Part shown: one piece after another, positions 43,959 through 55,371 of the stretch
How positions within the stretch are numbered: the first letter of the stretch is position 1
Layout: every line of letters starts with the position of its first letter
Origin: Symsagittifera roscoffensis
Taxonomy: Eukaryota; Xenacoelomorpha; Acoela; Convolutidae
Assembly: GCF_963678635.1 (NCBI RefSeq)
Contig: NC_087070.1
Location: forward strand, 13,176,539 to 13,240,538
Reading direction: 5' to 3'
Length of the DNA stretch: 64,000 bases
Made by a program: the position numbers and the translations under genes
The notes under the pieces: generated by a model
Databases searched by the model: none
Told to the model about the DNA's origin: nothing
Seen by the model: only the letters and a program-made list of their open reading frames with translations

Positions 43959-44345
43959 CAAATCGAAGAGCTGTCAAGCAGCTGAAGATTTTTGCTAGTT
44001 CTTAACGGAGCTCGAAGCGGGTCTTGCTAACATCGCCGATTGTTCACTTGGTGGTTCGCTCACTGGAGCCCTTGGCTTAGGGAATCCTTCATCTTTTTCA
44101 ATGGTTTTTGGGTTCTCCGCAGATCCTTCTTGTTCACACGGGAAGAGGAGATTGTTCATAGATTGAGCCACATGTCTGCAGTCAAGAATCTCGGGATAAT
44201 CCATTCAAACTCGTTCTGCTACCTGCGACATCATTCCCATGGCTCCATGCTGATTTTCTGTGAGAGGAGCCTGCGTCTGGTGATGTTCACTGAAGTCTTT
44301 CGTCATGACTTCAATCATGTGCCACACTTGGATTGGGAGATTTAA
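43959..44345 (-). pseudogene. ORF-X of Polinton C
   Basis: On the minus strand from about 44345: QVWHMIEVMTKDFSEHHQT, AERV, then a stop where Polinton B has codons, then 44204-43995 (MDYPEILDCRHVAQSMNNLLFPCEQEGSAENP, PRAPVSEPPSEQ), and in the last codons QLFDL before a stop. It confirms the reading of 29186-29560: each copy is open where the other has its stop. Confidence 0.55.
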
Positions 44346-44599
44346 TTGGGTAAGAAAGAATCTAGAAGCTGAGTCTGATTCGAATCAGCGGAAAAGTCAA
44401 CAGAGTAAAAAATGTTGTTGTTCTGAACGGAGAAGATCATACTGAGAAATATGATGAATATACTGAGTAGAAACAAGAAATTTGGTTGATTAAGAGCTGA
44501 GATAGGAGCTAGTTGATTGTAGTCAAAATGATTTTTGCTTAGGAGTGAGGGGAACCTTCAACTCAAATGTGTGAGTTTAATTAATCAGAAAAGAAAATC

Positions 44600-45100
44600 C
44601 CTTTATGGACAATAGCGGTATTCAATCAAAAATCAGCTTCTATGCGCGCTCATCAATCTCCGTAAGATAAACTCAAAGTCGAAAAACCAATAACAAGTTC
44701 GTATTATCGGCATTACAACATTCATCGTGGCTTTTGATTACTTTTGTCCAAAACATAACGTCAGCCACCAATTATCTCCCCATAACGGTACAAATTGGCT
44801 CAAGCTACCCATAAGAACCGGTAATAATGTCCTTGAGACAAGTTGCTCCCTTTGACGGTCAGCCTTAATCAAGGCTGAACCAAATTTGAACCAGAAAACA
44901 GTAACAAATGGTCAAATAGGATCAGAAACCCAATTTAAAAATAAAAACTTTTAAAATAAAAAAACTTGGACAAAAACTTGAAGAATCGAACCTACGCTGA
45001 GATAATTTACTGTTTTTTTTGGTATATTAGCTAAGAACTCTTGGCCAATTGGCCATATGAGCTTGGATTTATATGCATTTATACTCTAGCTTACAGTTGC
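44600..45100 (-). repeat. probable 3' LTR of a Bel/Pao element
   Basis: This non-coding segment follows the end of the Bel/Pao pol fragment on the minus strand. It contains TATAAATGCATATAA near 45065-45085 and a perfect palindrome TCAGCCTT/AAGGCTGA at 44859-44878. There is no second LTR in the window for comparison, so the ends are not defined. Confidence 0.35.
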
Positions 45101-45580
45101 GTTGCAACATTCTCCGCACCTGAAGAAGGAAGAAACGAGGCAAGCTTAATTTTCGACCGAGTGAGCTCACGCGTAGCGCAAATGTCTTGTCCAGAGTTGA
45201 ACTTAACGACTTGGGGTAGAGGGTCATAACCACGCGGACAATCGGGCTCAATCAACTATACCAGATCGCCTGTCTCAAGAGTGAATTCAGAATGAGTGTG
45301 CCACTTGACACGCTTATTCAGTGAGGGAACATTTTATCGAAACCAACAAGACCAAATAGCGTAAGCATAGGACTGCGCTCGTACGTAATTTTCCTTGAGG
45401 TCGAAATGTTCCCCAGGTAAAACCGAAAAGAAGTTTGTGGCATGTGGTCCAAGCAAAAAATGTTTTGGGGTTAACGCATCTAACTCCTCACATGAATCGG
45501 AAGTAAAGGGAGTGATTGGACATGAAATCAAAGCCTGCTCAACTAAGCAGAGTGTTGTTCTAAAAACCTCTTAAGCAACT
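45101..45580 (-). pseudogene. Bel/Pao retrotransposon integrase C-terminus
   Basis: On the minus strand: RTTLCLVEQALISCPITPF, then LDALTPKHFLLGPHATNF, then HSEFTLETGDLV (stop) LIEPDCPRGYDPLPQVVKFN and SGQD. ALTPxHFLLG followed by a GDLVW-P-RG-PL-V block is the signature of the end of Bel/Pao Pol. The upstream pol and gag are missing. It sits where Polinton C should have its divergent promoter and small ORF, so it inserted there or replaced them. Confidence 0.75.
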
Positions 45581-45582
45581 CG

Positions 45583-45640
45583 CCTACTGCGAGGCACCTA
45601 CTGCGAGGCACCTACTGCGAGGCGCCTACTGCGAGGCGCC
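45583..45640. repeat. 14-bp tandem repeat, four units
   Basis: CCTACTGCGAGGCA is repeated four times (last two units end in G) just beyond the Bel/Pao fragment and 50 bp before the polymerase remnant. It could be a mark of the insertion event or of slippage. No function is evident. Confidence 0.9.
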
Positions 45641-45689
45641 AGGAGCCACCATAATGAGTCCCAGCTTAGTTTTTTCTAATTTCTAGATA

Positions 45690-46560
45690 ATACCTGCCCT
45701 TAACCGCAACGAGAAAATTAAGTGTTGAGACTGTGGAAGTACGTACTTTCGCCAAAACGTAGTTCGACATCGTAAAAATTGTACTGAGAGAGTTTTTTAT
45801 TGTACTGATTGGAAGTATTTGACATACAATCAGCAAGAAATGAACTATTATATGGCTAACAAGCATGCTCCGTGAAGTTCTAAGCGAATGGATAATTACA
45901 AAAACCTACGAGTGACTTGAAAGGAAAACGAACGGAGTTACTGTGTTTAAGGACTTTTCGCAGTGGCACAATAACAAGGATTTTTTTCCAACCCTGGAAT
46001 CTATGAAAACAATTCAGTTTTAGCATAACAAAGCGATAGAGATGTTAAAACTTGGATTTACGCTTCCGAATTGAACAAATAATTGGCTGCACAAACTTTC
46101 TAATTATAAAATTTATCCTTCTGGAAAGTGATTAAAAAAACGAGAAGACATGACAGGTGGTTCTTTGATTGTATTTACTCAAAAAACTAAAGTTGATGAG
46201 ATTTTGCAGAGACTCTTCCAAGGCAGATGTGAAAGCTAACTTCTTTCCTCGAACGTGTTGCAGTACCAAGGAGAAGCATGACAAGCATGAGCCGGGTTCA
46301 TGTGGGAGCCGGTAAAAATTCTATATTGGTGTTGCAAGGCATATTGCTCATATGGCAACAAGTCAGATAAATTCAAGTTGAGTAATGAATGTTTGAGCAA
46401 ACGAAATCTGGAAGATTCTAAGGACGGACTTATGTCAAAGTTAATCATATGGTGGCTACATATGAGCAAACAGAAAAAGAACTTTTTTATTTCTATCCAA
46501 AGAGACAAATACAACCTGATGGAATTCATACAAAGCCATTGGAAATAGAAGAACTGAAGC
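45690..46560 (+). pseudogene. Polinton C DNA polymerase B, three remnants
   Basis: 45690 begins at ATA in place of the ATG of Polinton B, then PALNRNEKIKC, with Cys/His (RQNVVRHRKNCTERV) and EMNYYMANKHAP. After a deletion, a central piece (about 45930-46200) reads FSQWHNNKDFFPTLESM and AIEMLKLGFTLPN, which Polinton B lacks. After a second deletion comes the C-terminus: CCKAYCSYGNKSDKFKLS (about 46330-46385), NHMVATYEQTEKELFYFYPKR and TKPLEI, stop at 46546. Motifs B and C are missing. Polymerases of B and C were thus gutted by different deletions. Confidence 0.8.
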
Positions 46561-47110
46561 AAGGCTATAATTTTTAGGAAATGATATCAAGTTTTAAACT
46601 TAGGTACAATGCAGTATTTAGTTGGTTTCGAAGGAGTTTTTTATTTTGATTGCGGTTAATTTCAAATACGACGCAGTGATTTAGTATATTTTCTTTGTAA
46701 TTTAACTTTCTTTTAACAAAATTTAAGTTTTTGAAATTTCAGTAGGTTTCAGTATAGTTTCAAGTAGATAAAGTACTGCTGTGAAAATTAGGTTCATCTA
46801 AGAAATAGTTAAAAGGTCAAATTATATCAAAAATTTTTTGAAAAAATCTCGTTTATTTGATTTAAAAAAGGTCAATTGACTGACCACCAACCAAAAAACA
46901 TAAAAAAATATCTTCATGCTTAAATCCTCACGTAATTCAATCTTGATACTCCTCAATTAGAAAACGCACGCCCATATTTGTTCTAAAAAATCCGAATTTT
47001 TCTAACAAAAACAAACAAGTTACAGTTTTTCTCATCATTCTCTTACCATTACACAAACTATGAAGCCTTACCAATTCTATTTCTTGTCTATTACTTTGCT
47101 GTTTCTTTAG
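46560..47110 (-). repeat. Polinton C terminal repeat
   Basis: The reverse complement of about 46990-47110 contains GGTAAGGCTTCATAG and AATGGTAAGAGAATGATGAG, matching the terminal repeats of A and B. It lies directly beyond the polymerase 3' end, as in B. Confidence 0.55.
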
Positions 47111-48785
47111 CCAATTTTAACATAAGAACTGCAGACTGGATGCTCTACTACTTGGAATAATTAATTTCGCAGAAGCTTTTATCTTAGTTAGGTTTTTTGA
47201 AGAGTTGCTCTTACTGGAGTCAATCCCGGCAAAATTAGAGTGCGATGAGTCTCAGTATGGTTTTTCTCGGCTAGTGAGGCCGCAATTGATCATGCTCAAG
47301 ACGTCATACTGGTGGTTCAGGGTAGTTGTTGGAGTATAGCTGAGATTGGTTTATTTAGTAAAAGGTTCTATTGATTATAACTTTTTTTTCTATATAGCTG
47401 TTGTTTGCCCGTTACTTATGGTTTTGTCTCCTCGTTTAAATTAGTTTTTTTTAATGGTTTTTGTTAATCTGAGGTTCACTAAAGCTTTGGTGTTCCTAAT
47501 TAAAATCGGTTTTTGGTTTTAACTTTCATCCAGTTTGGTCTGCTAGGTTGAAGGAAAGTTGAAAGCTGTTTAGATCTGTCATCAGTGGCTTACGCAATCG
47601 GAAATTAATTTTTTTTTTTGAATAGTCATGCAAAAGTTTATCAATTTTAAGCAGTTTATGCAAAAATTGATAAAATGGACGATTTGGAGAAAAACTGAGA
47701 GTTCACGCATAAAAAGGTTAGTGAAATTTTTAAGTACACTGCAATAGGTTAGCCCATTTGGAGGAGTGATAAGAAAAACTGTTAGGTGTTAAGAAAATGA
47801 AGGTTATTTTAAGGTTATCAAAACGGCCGAGTTGGTCAGTATTATTGCTTGATAACAAGATTGGCACAATTCAAACAGTTGACTACGAAGTCACATTGCG
47901 GTCGAAACGAAACAGATCACATAGCTGATTTGAACGAAACAAAGTCGTGGTCGAAACGGAGTCGCGCCAAAATTGCAAGATAAGTGCGGCCGAAACAATA
48001 ATGGAACACAGAGAGCAATCGAAACGATAAATGCAACCAAATTTCGGAATTTAAATTTTTCTATAACATCGTGATCACAAAAACTTTTTAATTTCTCTGG
48101 TGAAACTAACAAGCTTTTAGCGCATTTTTTGCCGGTATCAATCATAACAGCGAAATTTTGAAACCTTACGCAACATTACTTTGAAAGAACTAAAACCATA
48201 CGTTTTTGATCTGAATGTACCAGAATGTACTGCTAATTATCATTTCATTCTTTGAGACATGCAACGTTCGTTTTATCGTTTCATCGTTTTATCGTTCCGT
48301 TAAGAAAAAATTGTTAAAACTGCTAAAATTTTTCAAAAAGAACTTCGAGGAATGAGATTTATTGAATTGCTTAAACTTTTATTGTGCTTTTCTAAGAAGA
48401 AAACTTTCTAAACTATTTATTAAACTAACTTATTAAAAGTCAAGTTATTTTATTTATTTTTATTGTTTGTTTTTAAATTCTCTAGTTGCGTTACTTTTTC
48501 TTCAGTATTTGTTGTCAAAAAGTCAAAGTCAAAAAAGTGAACAAAAACCTACTTAATTTTGATTGGTAAATTTCGTATAGCCTACCCTTAAAGACGGATT
48601 TTGAATTTGTTACAAAAGTTGCTTCCAGCTGATTACTGATTTTCAAAAAAAGCAGGAAATTGTCTATATACTCTAAAAACAATGGAAACAATGGAATGAA
48701 GATTTTTGCGAGGGAAAAAATGAAAACGTGTTAGCACAGCACTCAACTGGTAATCTTAGTTGCCCAGGCATTAGTTGCAGTGGCC
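47111..48785. other. AT-rich stretch with TCGAAACG-type short repeats, no gene
   Basis: No convincing gene. Near 47899-48035 the word (G)GTCGAAACG and variants occur four or more times. At about 48257-48300 the reverse complement word TTTATCGTTTCATCG is repeated in tandem. The two blocks could be ends of a small decayed transposon of about 400 bp. AATAAA-like words on the minus strand near 48455 could serve the secreted-protein gene. Confidence 0.4.
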
Positions 48786-49076
48786 TCAAATCTGAGTACC
48801 ATATCCCTTGAACTCTTCTGCTCTCTTTCTCCAATACTGAATCCCGTGCTTAATCATGAACTCTTTTAAATCATCATTGAGAAAGCGTCTCTCTCCTTCA
48901 TTGCCAACTTTCCTGGTCAATGAAGCAACTCCGCTTGTCCGAGCAGCAACAAATGTCAAAACGCTGAGGGCTAGCAGCACATTGAGTATCAGCATTCGGC
49001 TCTAAAACACTTGTTTGAAACAATCAAAGAACTTATTATTAATACACTGCAATTTTGTTAATTATGTACTCACCAT
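48786..49076 (-). CDS. small secreted protein, two exons, probable host gene
   Basis: Exon 1 contributes only the ATG (49076-49074), which is followed at once by the donor GTGAGTAC. A 72-bp intron (49073-49002) ends in TGTTTTAG. Exon 2 (49001-48786) codes for 71 residues. The spliced product is 72 residues, starting MSRMLILNVLLALSVLTFVAA, a clear signal peptide. The mature part is short, charged and Cys-free, with possible basic cleavage sites (TRK, ERR, RKR) and the stretch DDLKEFMIKHGIQYW. I do not recognise the family; a peptide precursor or antimicrobial-type peptide is possible. The frame is intact, the splice signals fit the reading frame in phase, and the neighbours are non-coding, all unlike the rest of the window. 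Without splicing the ATG at 48995 would give 69 residues. Confidence 0.6.
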
Positions 49077-49199
49077 TGTTAGATATGAATCCAATTGCTT
49101 TCCTAGCGGTACAATTTGCAATCTAAATGTTCTCCAAGTTCACTTCTGTAAATTTTGCCTCAGTGGTGATGGCGCAAAAAAATTAGGCAATTTGTTTTG

Positions 49200-50519
49200 A
49201 GAGTTTTGTTAATTTTTTCAGGTCAAGTGAGCACGAGTTAGTGTTTTTTTTTCTCAGATAGACTAGAGGATTTGTGTTTTGTTCAGCATAAAGAAGAACC
49301 GAACTTCACAGACCTCAGCACAATCATACCAATGCTCGATTTTAAGTTTAATTTTAAAATTGATAACAATTTCTACTTGTGTGGGAAATCTCCCACGAAA
49401 TTTCACATGACGCGTGAAAACAAAGCGTCAAAAAAAAAGATGGCTTGCAAAAAGTCACAATACAAATTGGAAAAGCAGTGTAACAATAAAAGAATGCAAA
49501 TCTAACCATCAAAAATGTACGATTTAATTTTGGCGAGAATTTCCTTATCTTAAAACGCAATTTCAGTTCAATTACTTTTCTCAATTTTGGAATTCGAAAA
49601 AACACATAAATTTTTCATCAATTATCAATCATGCCTAGTGAAAATTCTAACGCTCCGTTTAACAATTTTTATGAATCAGGTTGTCTGTTCTGAATTTTGG
49701 TGGGGCTCCGAAGAGTTTTTAAATATTTTTAGGTGCTCTTTCCGGCGTGCAGACTAATTAGGCGATCAGCAAACAAAATTGGTCCCGTTACATTACGCTG
49801 TGTAACCCCTCGTTATGCCATAAAATTTACGGAAATTAGCTGTTTTTGAGCCAGCAATCATGAATAATGAAATTTTGTGTAAAGAGATTTTGTCGAGGAT
49901 CTTAACGTGGTTCGGTATGAAGAAGAACTGAGTTTAGGAAACCGGAACATCATTCCTCGATTTTAAGTTTTTCTTTCAGAAATTGTTACTACTTCTGATA
50001 ATCGTTTATACTTGTAGCTTAAATAGCAAATGGCCCTCAATTGTTCTCATGACTCGTAAAAACATAGGGTGTGAAACAATAAAAAACAATATCAAAAAGA
50101 GTAAAAACAAAAATTGATATGGCGTGAAACAATAAAAAACAATATCAAAAAGAGTAAAAACAAAAATTTGGAAAAGTAAATCATCAAAAAAAGTTTGATT
50201 TTGTTAAGTATTCATTCAAATGTACGAATTGGTTTATATAGGACTTTGTTTTCTTTATATTGCGAATTTATATTTAATAAAATCAAACTTTAACAAGACT
50301 GCTCGTATCAGGGCGAAGCCCTGAATGTTCCGAGTGCCTTTCAAGGTTTATGAAGCAGTATTAACATTAAAAAAAAAAATGAAAAAAAAAACAAAATGAA
50401 TTTTTTTCATAAATTTGAAATTTTCCATGAAAATCATCCCCCCACACGCCATTTAAAGTACAAAAGGATAGATTTCGCTTCTTGTAACAAATCAATTATG
50501 GCCAATAAGCTTCTTTCAA
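49200..50519. other. AT-rich stretch with dispersed and tandem repeats
   Basis: The block from about 49290 (AAGAAGAACCGAAC, CTCGATTTTAAGTTT, TTGTGTGGGAAAT) returns in diverged form at about 49920-50060. A 53-bp unit (GTGAAACAATAAAAAACAAT...) is repeated twice in tandem from 50071 to about 50170 (offset 53). No gene was found; the run 49272-49505 has low-complexity lysine-rich content. Confidence 0.45.
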
Positions 50520-52247
50520 CCAATTTGGAACGATTTTTAAGACGGATTAACTCTCCGCTTACGCGTTAATAGCGCGAATAAATCGCGCGTTAATTGTCCC
50601 AAATTGGCCGAAATTACTATCTTTAAACCCCCGTAATTTTACGAAAAATGATCACAGGTAAAATATTATTTCAAATTTGAGCTCAAGACAAAAAGACATT
50701 TTGGTTGATATAAAAAAAATTCCGTCAAAAATGGCTAGTTAAAAAGTCGAAATTTGTCTGAAGAAAAAAAACCCACCCCGAGCACAAATATTCCGTTACT
50801 TTCGTATCGAAAGTCGGAACAAAAACAGTGACAAAATTAGTTTTATAAATTTTTGATCATTTAATTTAAAAGACCAGCAGATGAATGAGACATGTGAATG
50901 AGAGGTTTAAACAGAGCGTGACTGGTGCAGCGCGCATTGCACGAACCCAATGACTACAAAATTGACTACTATTGCGATAGAGCTGCAGAGGCTACTTCAT
51001 GGATCTTCATGGAGCATTGCTGACAACAGAAATTAACCAAAAAAAATATATATTTTTTTGTTACATGAACGGAATAACATTTGTGAAACATTCGCTTTAA
51101 CAGTTTTTTGAAAGGCCAGAACTTTTTCATTGCCGGCATTTGCTTATCTACATAGATCCATGTATTAGCAGTTAAATCCATGCATAGCGACTGAAATAAA
51201 ACTAGCTAAAATAGCCTATATTTTTTTTGCAGTTTTGTTTTTGTTTGACCCATGATAAAGTCTAAAGCTCTTCTCCGAAACCCCCCCCCCCCTCCACCTT
51301 TCAAATTTTCATTTTTACGGTGCTTTATGGCTTCGTAAGGTATGAGGAAAATATGTATTCATAGTATTTAAATTGTTCATACAAAACTTTAATACATTGC
51401 GAAAAGGTAAAAAAGTATGGGGCTGTAGAAGAGAGTCCGGTTTGCTTCTAATCAAACAGTAATCTAAATCATTTCAAAAAACAGATCTTCTTGAATATCA
51501 CAGAAAAAATTGTTACAGAATAAAAAATCTCACAGAAAATTTTCTTTTAATTGACGAGAAATCACAAGTGTTCAGTTACTTCTACAGCAAACTTTTATTG
51601 CGAATATGCTATCAACTTGAATAGATATCACGAATGCAATTCCATTAGAACCAAAAACAAGCAAACTTTGGTTAAAGTTCTCGTAATCATATCATGATTC
51701 AGCTGTTCCCTTAAAATCTTTTATTCTTTTGAGCAGCAACAATTTGGGCTAGAGAAGTGATTTTTTCTGAAATAAGGTGAACTATCGAGGTTTTTCATGC
51801 AAAACAAGAGCGGAGATTTGATTCCAAAAAGAATTTAGGCATGCTATTAGGTTTATTTTTTGCTTTTCTATGTGCGAAGGAAATCACTTTGTGTTTCACA
51901 TAGCGCGTGAGGTTTGGTTTTTGCCCATATAGGAGCAGTCTTGTTGTTCCGACTTTCGTAACGAAAATAACAGAATATTTGAGCAGGGGTGGGTTTTTTT
52001 TCTTCAGGCAAGTTTCGACCTTTAAACTAGCTATTTTTGACGAATTTTTTTCTATATCATTCAAAAGGTATTGTTGTCCTGAGCTTAAACTTGAAAAAAT
52101 GTTTCACCCATGATCATTTCTCGTAAACTAATGAGGGTTTGGAGATTGCTATTTTGGGCAATTTGGGAAAATATTACGTGCGATATATTTAGCGCTTTTA
52201 ACCATCAAGCGGAGATTTAATCTGCCATAGAAATTGTTCCAAATTGG
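50520..52247. mobile_element. non-autonomous DNA transposon with about 305-bp terminal inverted repeats
   Basis: Left arm 50520-50825 and right arm 51944-52247 (reverse complement) align along their length at about 80% by eye. Shared blocks include CCAATTTGGAAC at the tips, GAAGAAAAAAAACCCACCCC and GAAAGTCGGAACAA. The 1.1-kb interior has only short open runs (for example 50969-51181 minus) and no transposase domain I can see. A 12-C tract lies at 51281-51292. A target-site duplication is not obvious. The superfamily is not known. Confidence 0.75.
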
Positions 52248-52261
52248 CGTGGAAAGATCCG

Positions 52262-52957
52262 TTAAGGCTACTTGAACACTCTTTTTAAAATTCTATTTCG
52301 TTTTGGATACTTTCTGTCACGTAAACCAATAGGCACTTTCGGGATCAAGGTTAGCCGAGATGCCGAGCATCATTTTGCGCCTATTCTCAGAAAACTGGGG
52401 TCTAGACCTACAAAGTTAACAGTTGTATTTTTTTTATTTTTCAATCAAAAACAAAACTTTCTCTAGAAGTCTTGAATGATAGATCGAAATATCCTCTAAG
52501 ACAAATTTTATTGTTAAAGCTCGCTCTTTTCCACTTCCTGGGTGAGTTTTTTCAAACAAGAAAACTGTTTTTGATGAACTTTGATGATTTTTTTGTTCCC
52601 ATTTGTCAGATTTTCTGGCACATGGGTACAGGTCAGAGGGCTTCTGTGTCTCTTGAGCCATTCCTCTGACCTCTTCTTTTTTTGACCTTCGGTTTAAGTG
52701 TCTGATGTGTGCGTAATTTTGCGCCTAATTTCAGAAATCTGGGGTCTAGACCTACAAAGTCAACACTTATATTTTTTGAGTTTTTTTTTTTTCAAAAAAA
52801 AAAATCTCTAGAAGTCTTGAATGATAGATCGAAATTAGGCTTGGAAAAATTCGTTAAAACTGCTTGAACATTTTTTTTTAAATTTGATTTCGTTTTGGAT
52901 ACTTTCCGTAACGCAAATCAATAGGCACTTTCAGGGGTCAAGGCTAGCCGAGCACGC
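52262..52957. repeat. two pairs of diverged direct repeats
   Basis: Block 1, TTTCGTTTTGGATACTTTC to AGGCTAGCCGAG, occurs at about 52262-52360 and 52855-52955. Block 2, TCTGGGGTCTAGACCTAC to CTTGAATGATAGATCGAAAT, occurs at about 52373-52492 and 52713-52836. Their order is 1-2 then 2-1. No coding potential. The region fills the gap between the inverted-repeat element and the truncated gag. Confidence 0.6.
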
Positions 52958-55371
52958 CTAATGAACCAATTTGGAACGAGCACGCCTAATTTCGAGCTCT
53001 TCTGCATCCCAGAATTGAGTGCAATCCGATTTGAACTGACTTGCCAAAGTGCAGAAGAAGCATCTCGATCCATACTTCATGTGAGCCCTCTCACGTATTC
53101 GTTGTGGTCTTCGTCGGTTGCAATCAACGTCGCCAAGAAAGTAACCTATCGCCTTCATATTTTGCTTATAAGTAGAACAGGTCCTTGAAACGTGATGGTC
53201 CATCGAACCACAATTCGCACATGACCTCCTCTTATCCATATCATCACGAGGTCTATACCAATTGGAGTTCGCTCCAGTATTCGTTCCGCTGTAGTTGCCG
53301 TAATTGCTGTAACGATTTTGCGCCCTTGGTTTTATGAACGCGAATTCATGTGCAAATTATCGGGCGTGGTTACTGAGTCTGCTGATAAGGTGGAGTGTGT
53401 GAAAACATGGTTTTTAGCTCATCACTTGATACTCCGTCCATGAATTTTGAGGCAATTTCCAAATTCCGCTCCGATATCCTTTCGCCAGGGTTGCTTCTCC
53501 TTCTGAGTAACTCGAGGTCATCCAAAAACTTCTCTATGGATTCGTCATCCCTTTGACGCCTCTTTTCAAACTTCACCATAGTTTGATGCCCCTGTACACC
53601 CGAGCCGAAGCGATTCAGCAAGATGTCGAACAGTTTGCGAGCGCTGTTTCGTTCATTAGTCCTTTTCGCCATTACACAGCTCAGGGTTGTGCCCTCTAAG
53701 TTGCTTGTCAGTGCGCTACAATCCTGTTTCCTGGAGAGATTCTCTTCTTCTAAGTGTAACTTCATCACCTCTATCCAGGTGTCGATGCAGCCATCTAATT
53801 CGTCCTTGGACGATTTAGGCTTTTTGAGTGTCTTTCGTGATCTCTCTCCTCTCTCAGTTGACTTCGAGAGTTTCGTGATGAACGTTTCAAGAGATCTGCT
53901 CAAAGGCTCAAACATTGAAGCGTACATCGTCGTATCCTGCGAGACGGTAGTCAGATCTGGTATTGATCTGACTTGAGGCATTGTCGGTAAACGTGCCCCG
54001 ATGTAGCGTCCGCTTCTGGCGGGTCCGGATTCGTTCAAACCGCCCTCGACAGGGCTGCCTTTGGTCTCTCTCTATTGTTAAGCTCAAAACTCGTTCTTGA
54101 TCTCGGTTTTGCCACTTCATAACTCTGGGCTCCGGATCCGTCAGTTGCCTGACGCGAGTCCTCCATTGGAGCGGGACGATTCTCTCGGTTGCTGTTGCTT
54201 AAGATCTCATCAAGCTTCCGCATTATAAGGTCAGCTTTGGCATCTAATCTTTTCTCCAGGTTAGTCATTGTATGAGCATAGCTGTTATCATGATCGTTCA
54301 ATAGTCCCTCGATCTCTCCCGTCGTCCTAATGTCCCTTTCCTCTGACTCCTTGGTTGCTAGAGCCAAGCTCTCTGCAAGGCATTGATCGGTGTTCCGAAT
54401 CAACTGGGCCTGGTGGCTTCTGGCTTGTGATTTTGCGTCCGCCAACTCTTCTCTCAACCTTTGTTGGCCTTCTTGAGCCCTTTCTTCAACTCGGTCAATC
54501 CTTTTGTCATGTCCTTTCGCAGTTCCTCAAGGCCTGTCATTACATCTGCAAACATGTCGCTCACATCACTGGCCGTACCCAACACTGGGGTGAGACCCAG
54601 AGACAATGACGTCAATTGGGGTTGAAGACTGGCACTCCATCATGCACCACCTTTCTGAGTGCCCGTCGACATCATCAGCCTGTTGAATGTCGAGGATGCT
54701 CCCGTCGTTATCCCATCTGACACTGGTCTTGATAGCGAATTGGGCATCGCGTTCTCACTATTCTCCTGTCTCGGGCTTGGTGTGAATTCCATATCCGTAT
54801 GCGCCAGCCCCGGATGGTCATAGCCAGAAGAAAATCCATCAGTTCGGAGCAACGCCATGCTTTCATTGTACATTGCCTTGAAACTTCTTTTAGCTTTCGA
54901 ACCCTGCTTGACTAGAGAGAAATGTTCCTTTCACTGACTATTGCTCTTGGTCTCCGATTTGGATGTCCCCTTAAACCTCAGTTTCTCTCCTGCATTAGCC
55001 TCGGAAGGCACCAGGATTTCCCGGATTTTCTCTACCTTTTCCCGTTTCAAGTCGTCATCGGGCTCTTGCCGATCCTCCTGGTGGTAGTGGTCGGGTCGGA
55101 TTAGCGTTTGTTCCCCTTCCTCGAAGGGTTCCGTTGGTGTCACGTTCGCCGCTCCGGTTCGGTGTTTCGTCCTTCATCACCGTCTAGATTCTTCTCACTT
55201 CTTAGTTTCGTTCCGAAGATCACTATGACCTTCACTCACTGCTTCGCCAGCAAAAACGTCGGGAACGCTGATAATCGAAGATCGGCTACGCCGCGACTTA
55301 AAACTCCGCGTGCTTCCCGTGCTCAGCCTGGGAATTTTAGTTGTTTCTCCTACTCAGTCTCTCCACTGCAT
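52958..55371 (-). pseudogene. left Ty3/Gypsy-type gag, broken and 3' truncated
   Basis: On the minus strand ATG 55371 is followed at codon 6 by TGA (55356-55354). Pieces: 55143-54931; 54873-54640 (MYNESMALLRTDGFSSGYD); 54457-54035, a coiled-coil-like helix with LIRNTDQCLAES; 54038-53370 (222 codons; capsid-like, SALTSNLEGTTLSCVMAKR, ARKLFDILLNRFG); and 53239-52958 with two zinc knuckles. The first knuckle (CANCGSMDHHVSRTC) has one extra residue before the last Cys. The second (CFFCTLASQFKSDC) has Gln where His is expected. Sequence ends at 52958; protease and pol are gone. Same family as 62713-64000. Gag packages the RNA into particles. Confidence 0.8.

Larger units (their letters stand above)
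39513..47110 (-). mobile_element. Polinton C, left part, opposite orientation to B
   Basis: From right to left: a terminal repeat (47110-46560), polymerase B remnant (plus), a Bel/Pao fragment (45580-44600), ORF-X (minus), ORF-Y and ORF-Z (plus), the end of the large unknown gene, ATPase, ORF-U (with an 881-bp duplication) and integrase (minus) ending at 39513. This mirrors Polinton B. Everything after integrase is missing, because the element is fused there to the truncated capsid gene of B. Confidence 0.8.

Noticed and set aside
45583-45640. CRISPR-like array
   Set aside because: The 14-bp units follow each other without spacers, and the DNA is eukaryotic.
51281-51292. 12-base C tract as a G-quadruplex signal
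   Set aside because: It is a single homopolymer inside a decayed transposon, with no further G/C runs nearby to form a quadruplex motif.
52434-52669. Opposed open runs near 52.45-52.67 kb
   Set aside because: Both strands are open over the same short stretch of repeat DNA and neither shows a domain.
53623-53976. 117-codon plus-strand open run
   Set aside because: It is the shadow of the gag frame on the minus strand.
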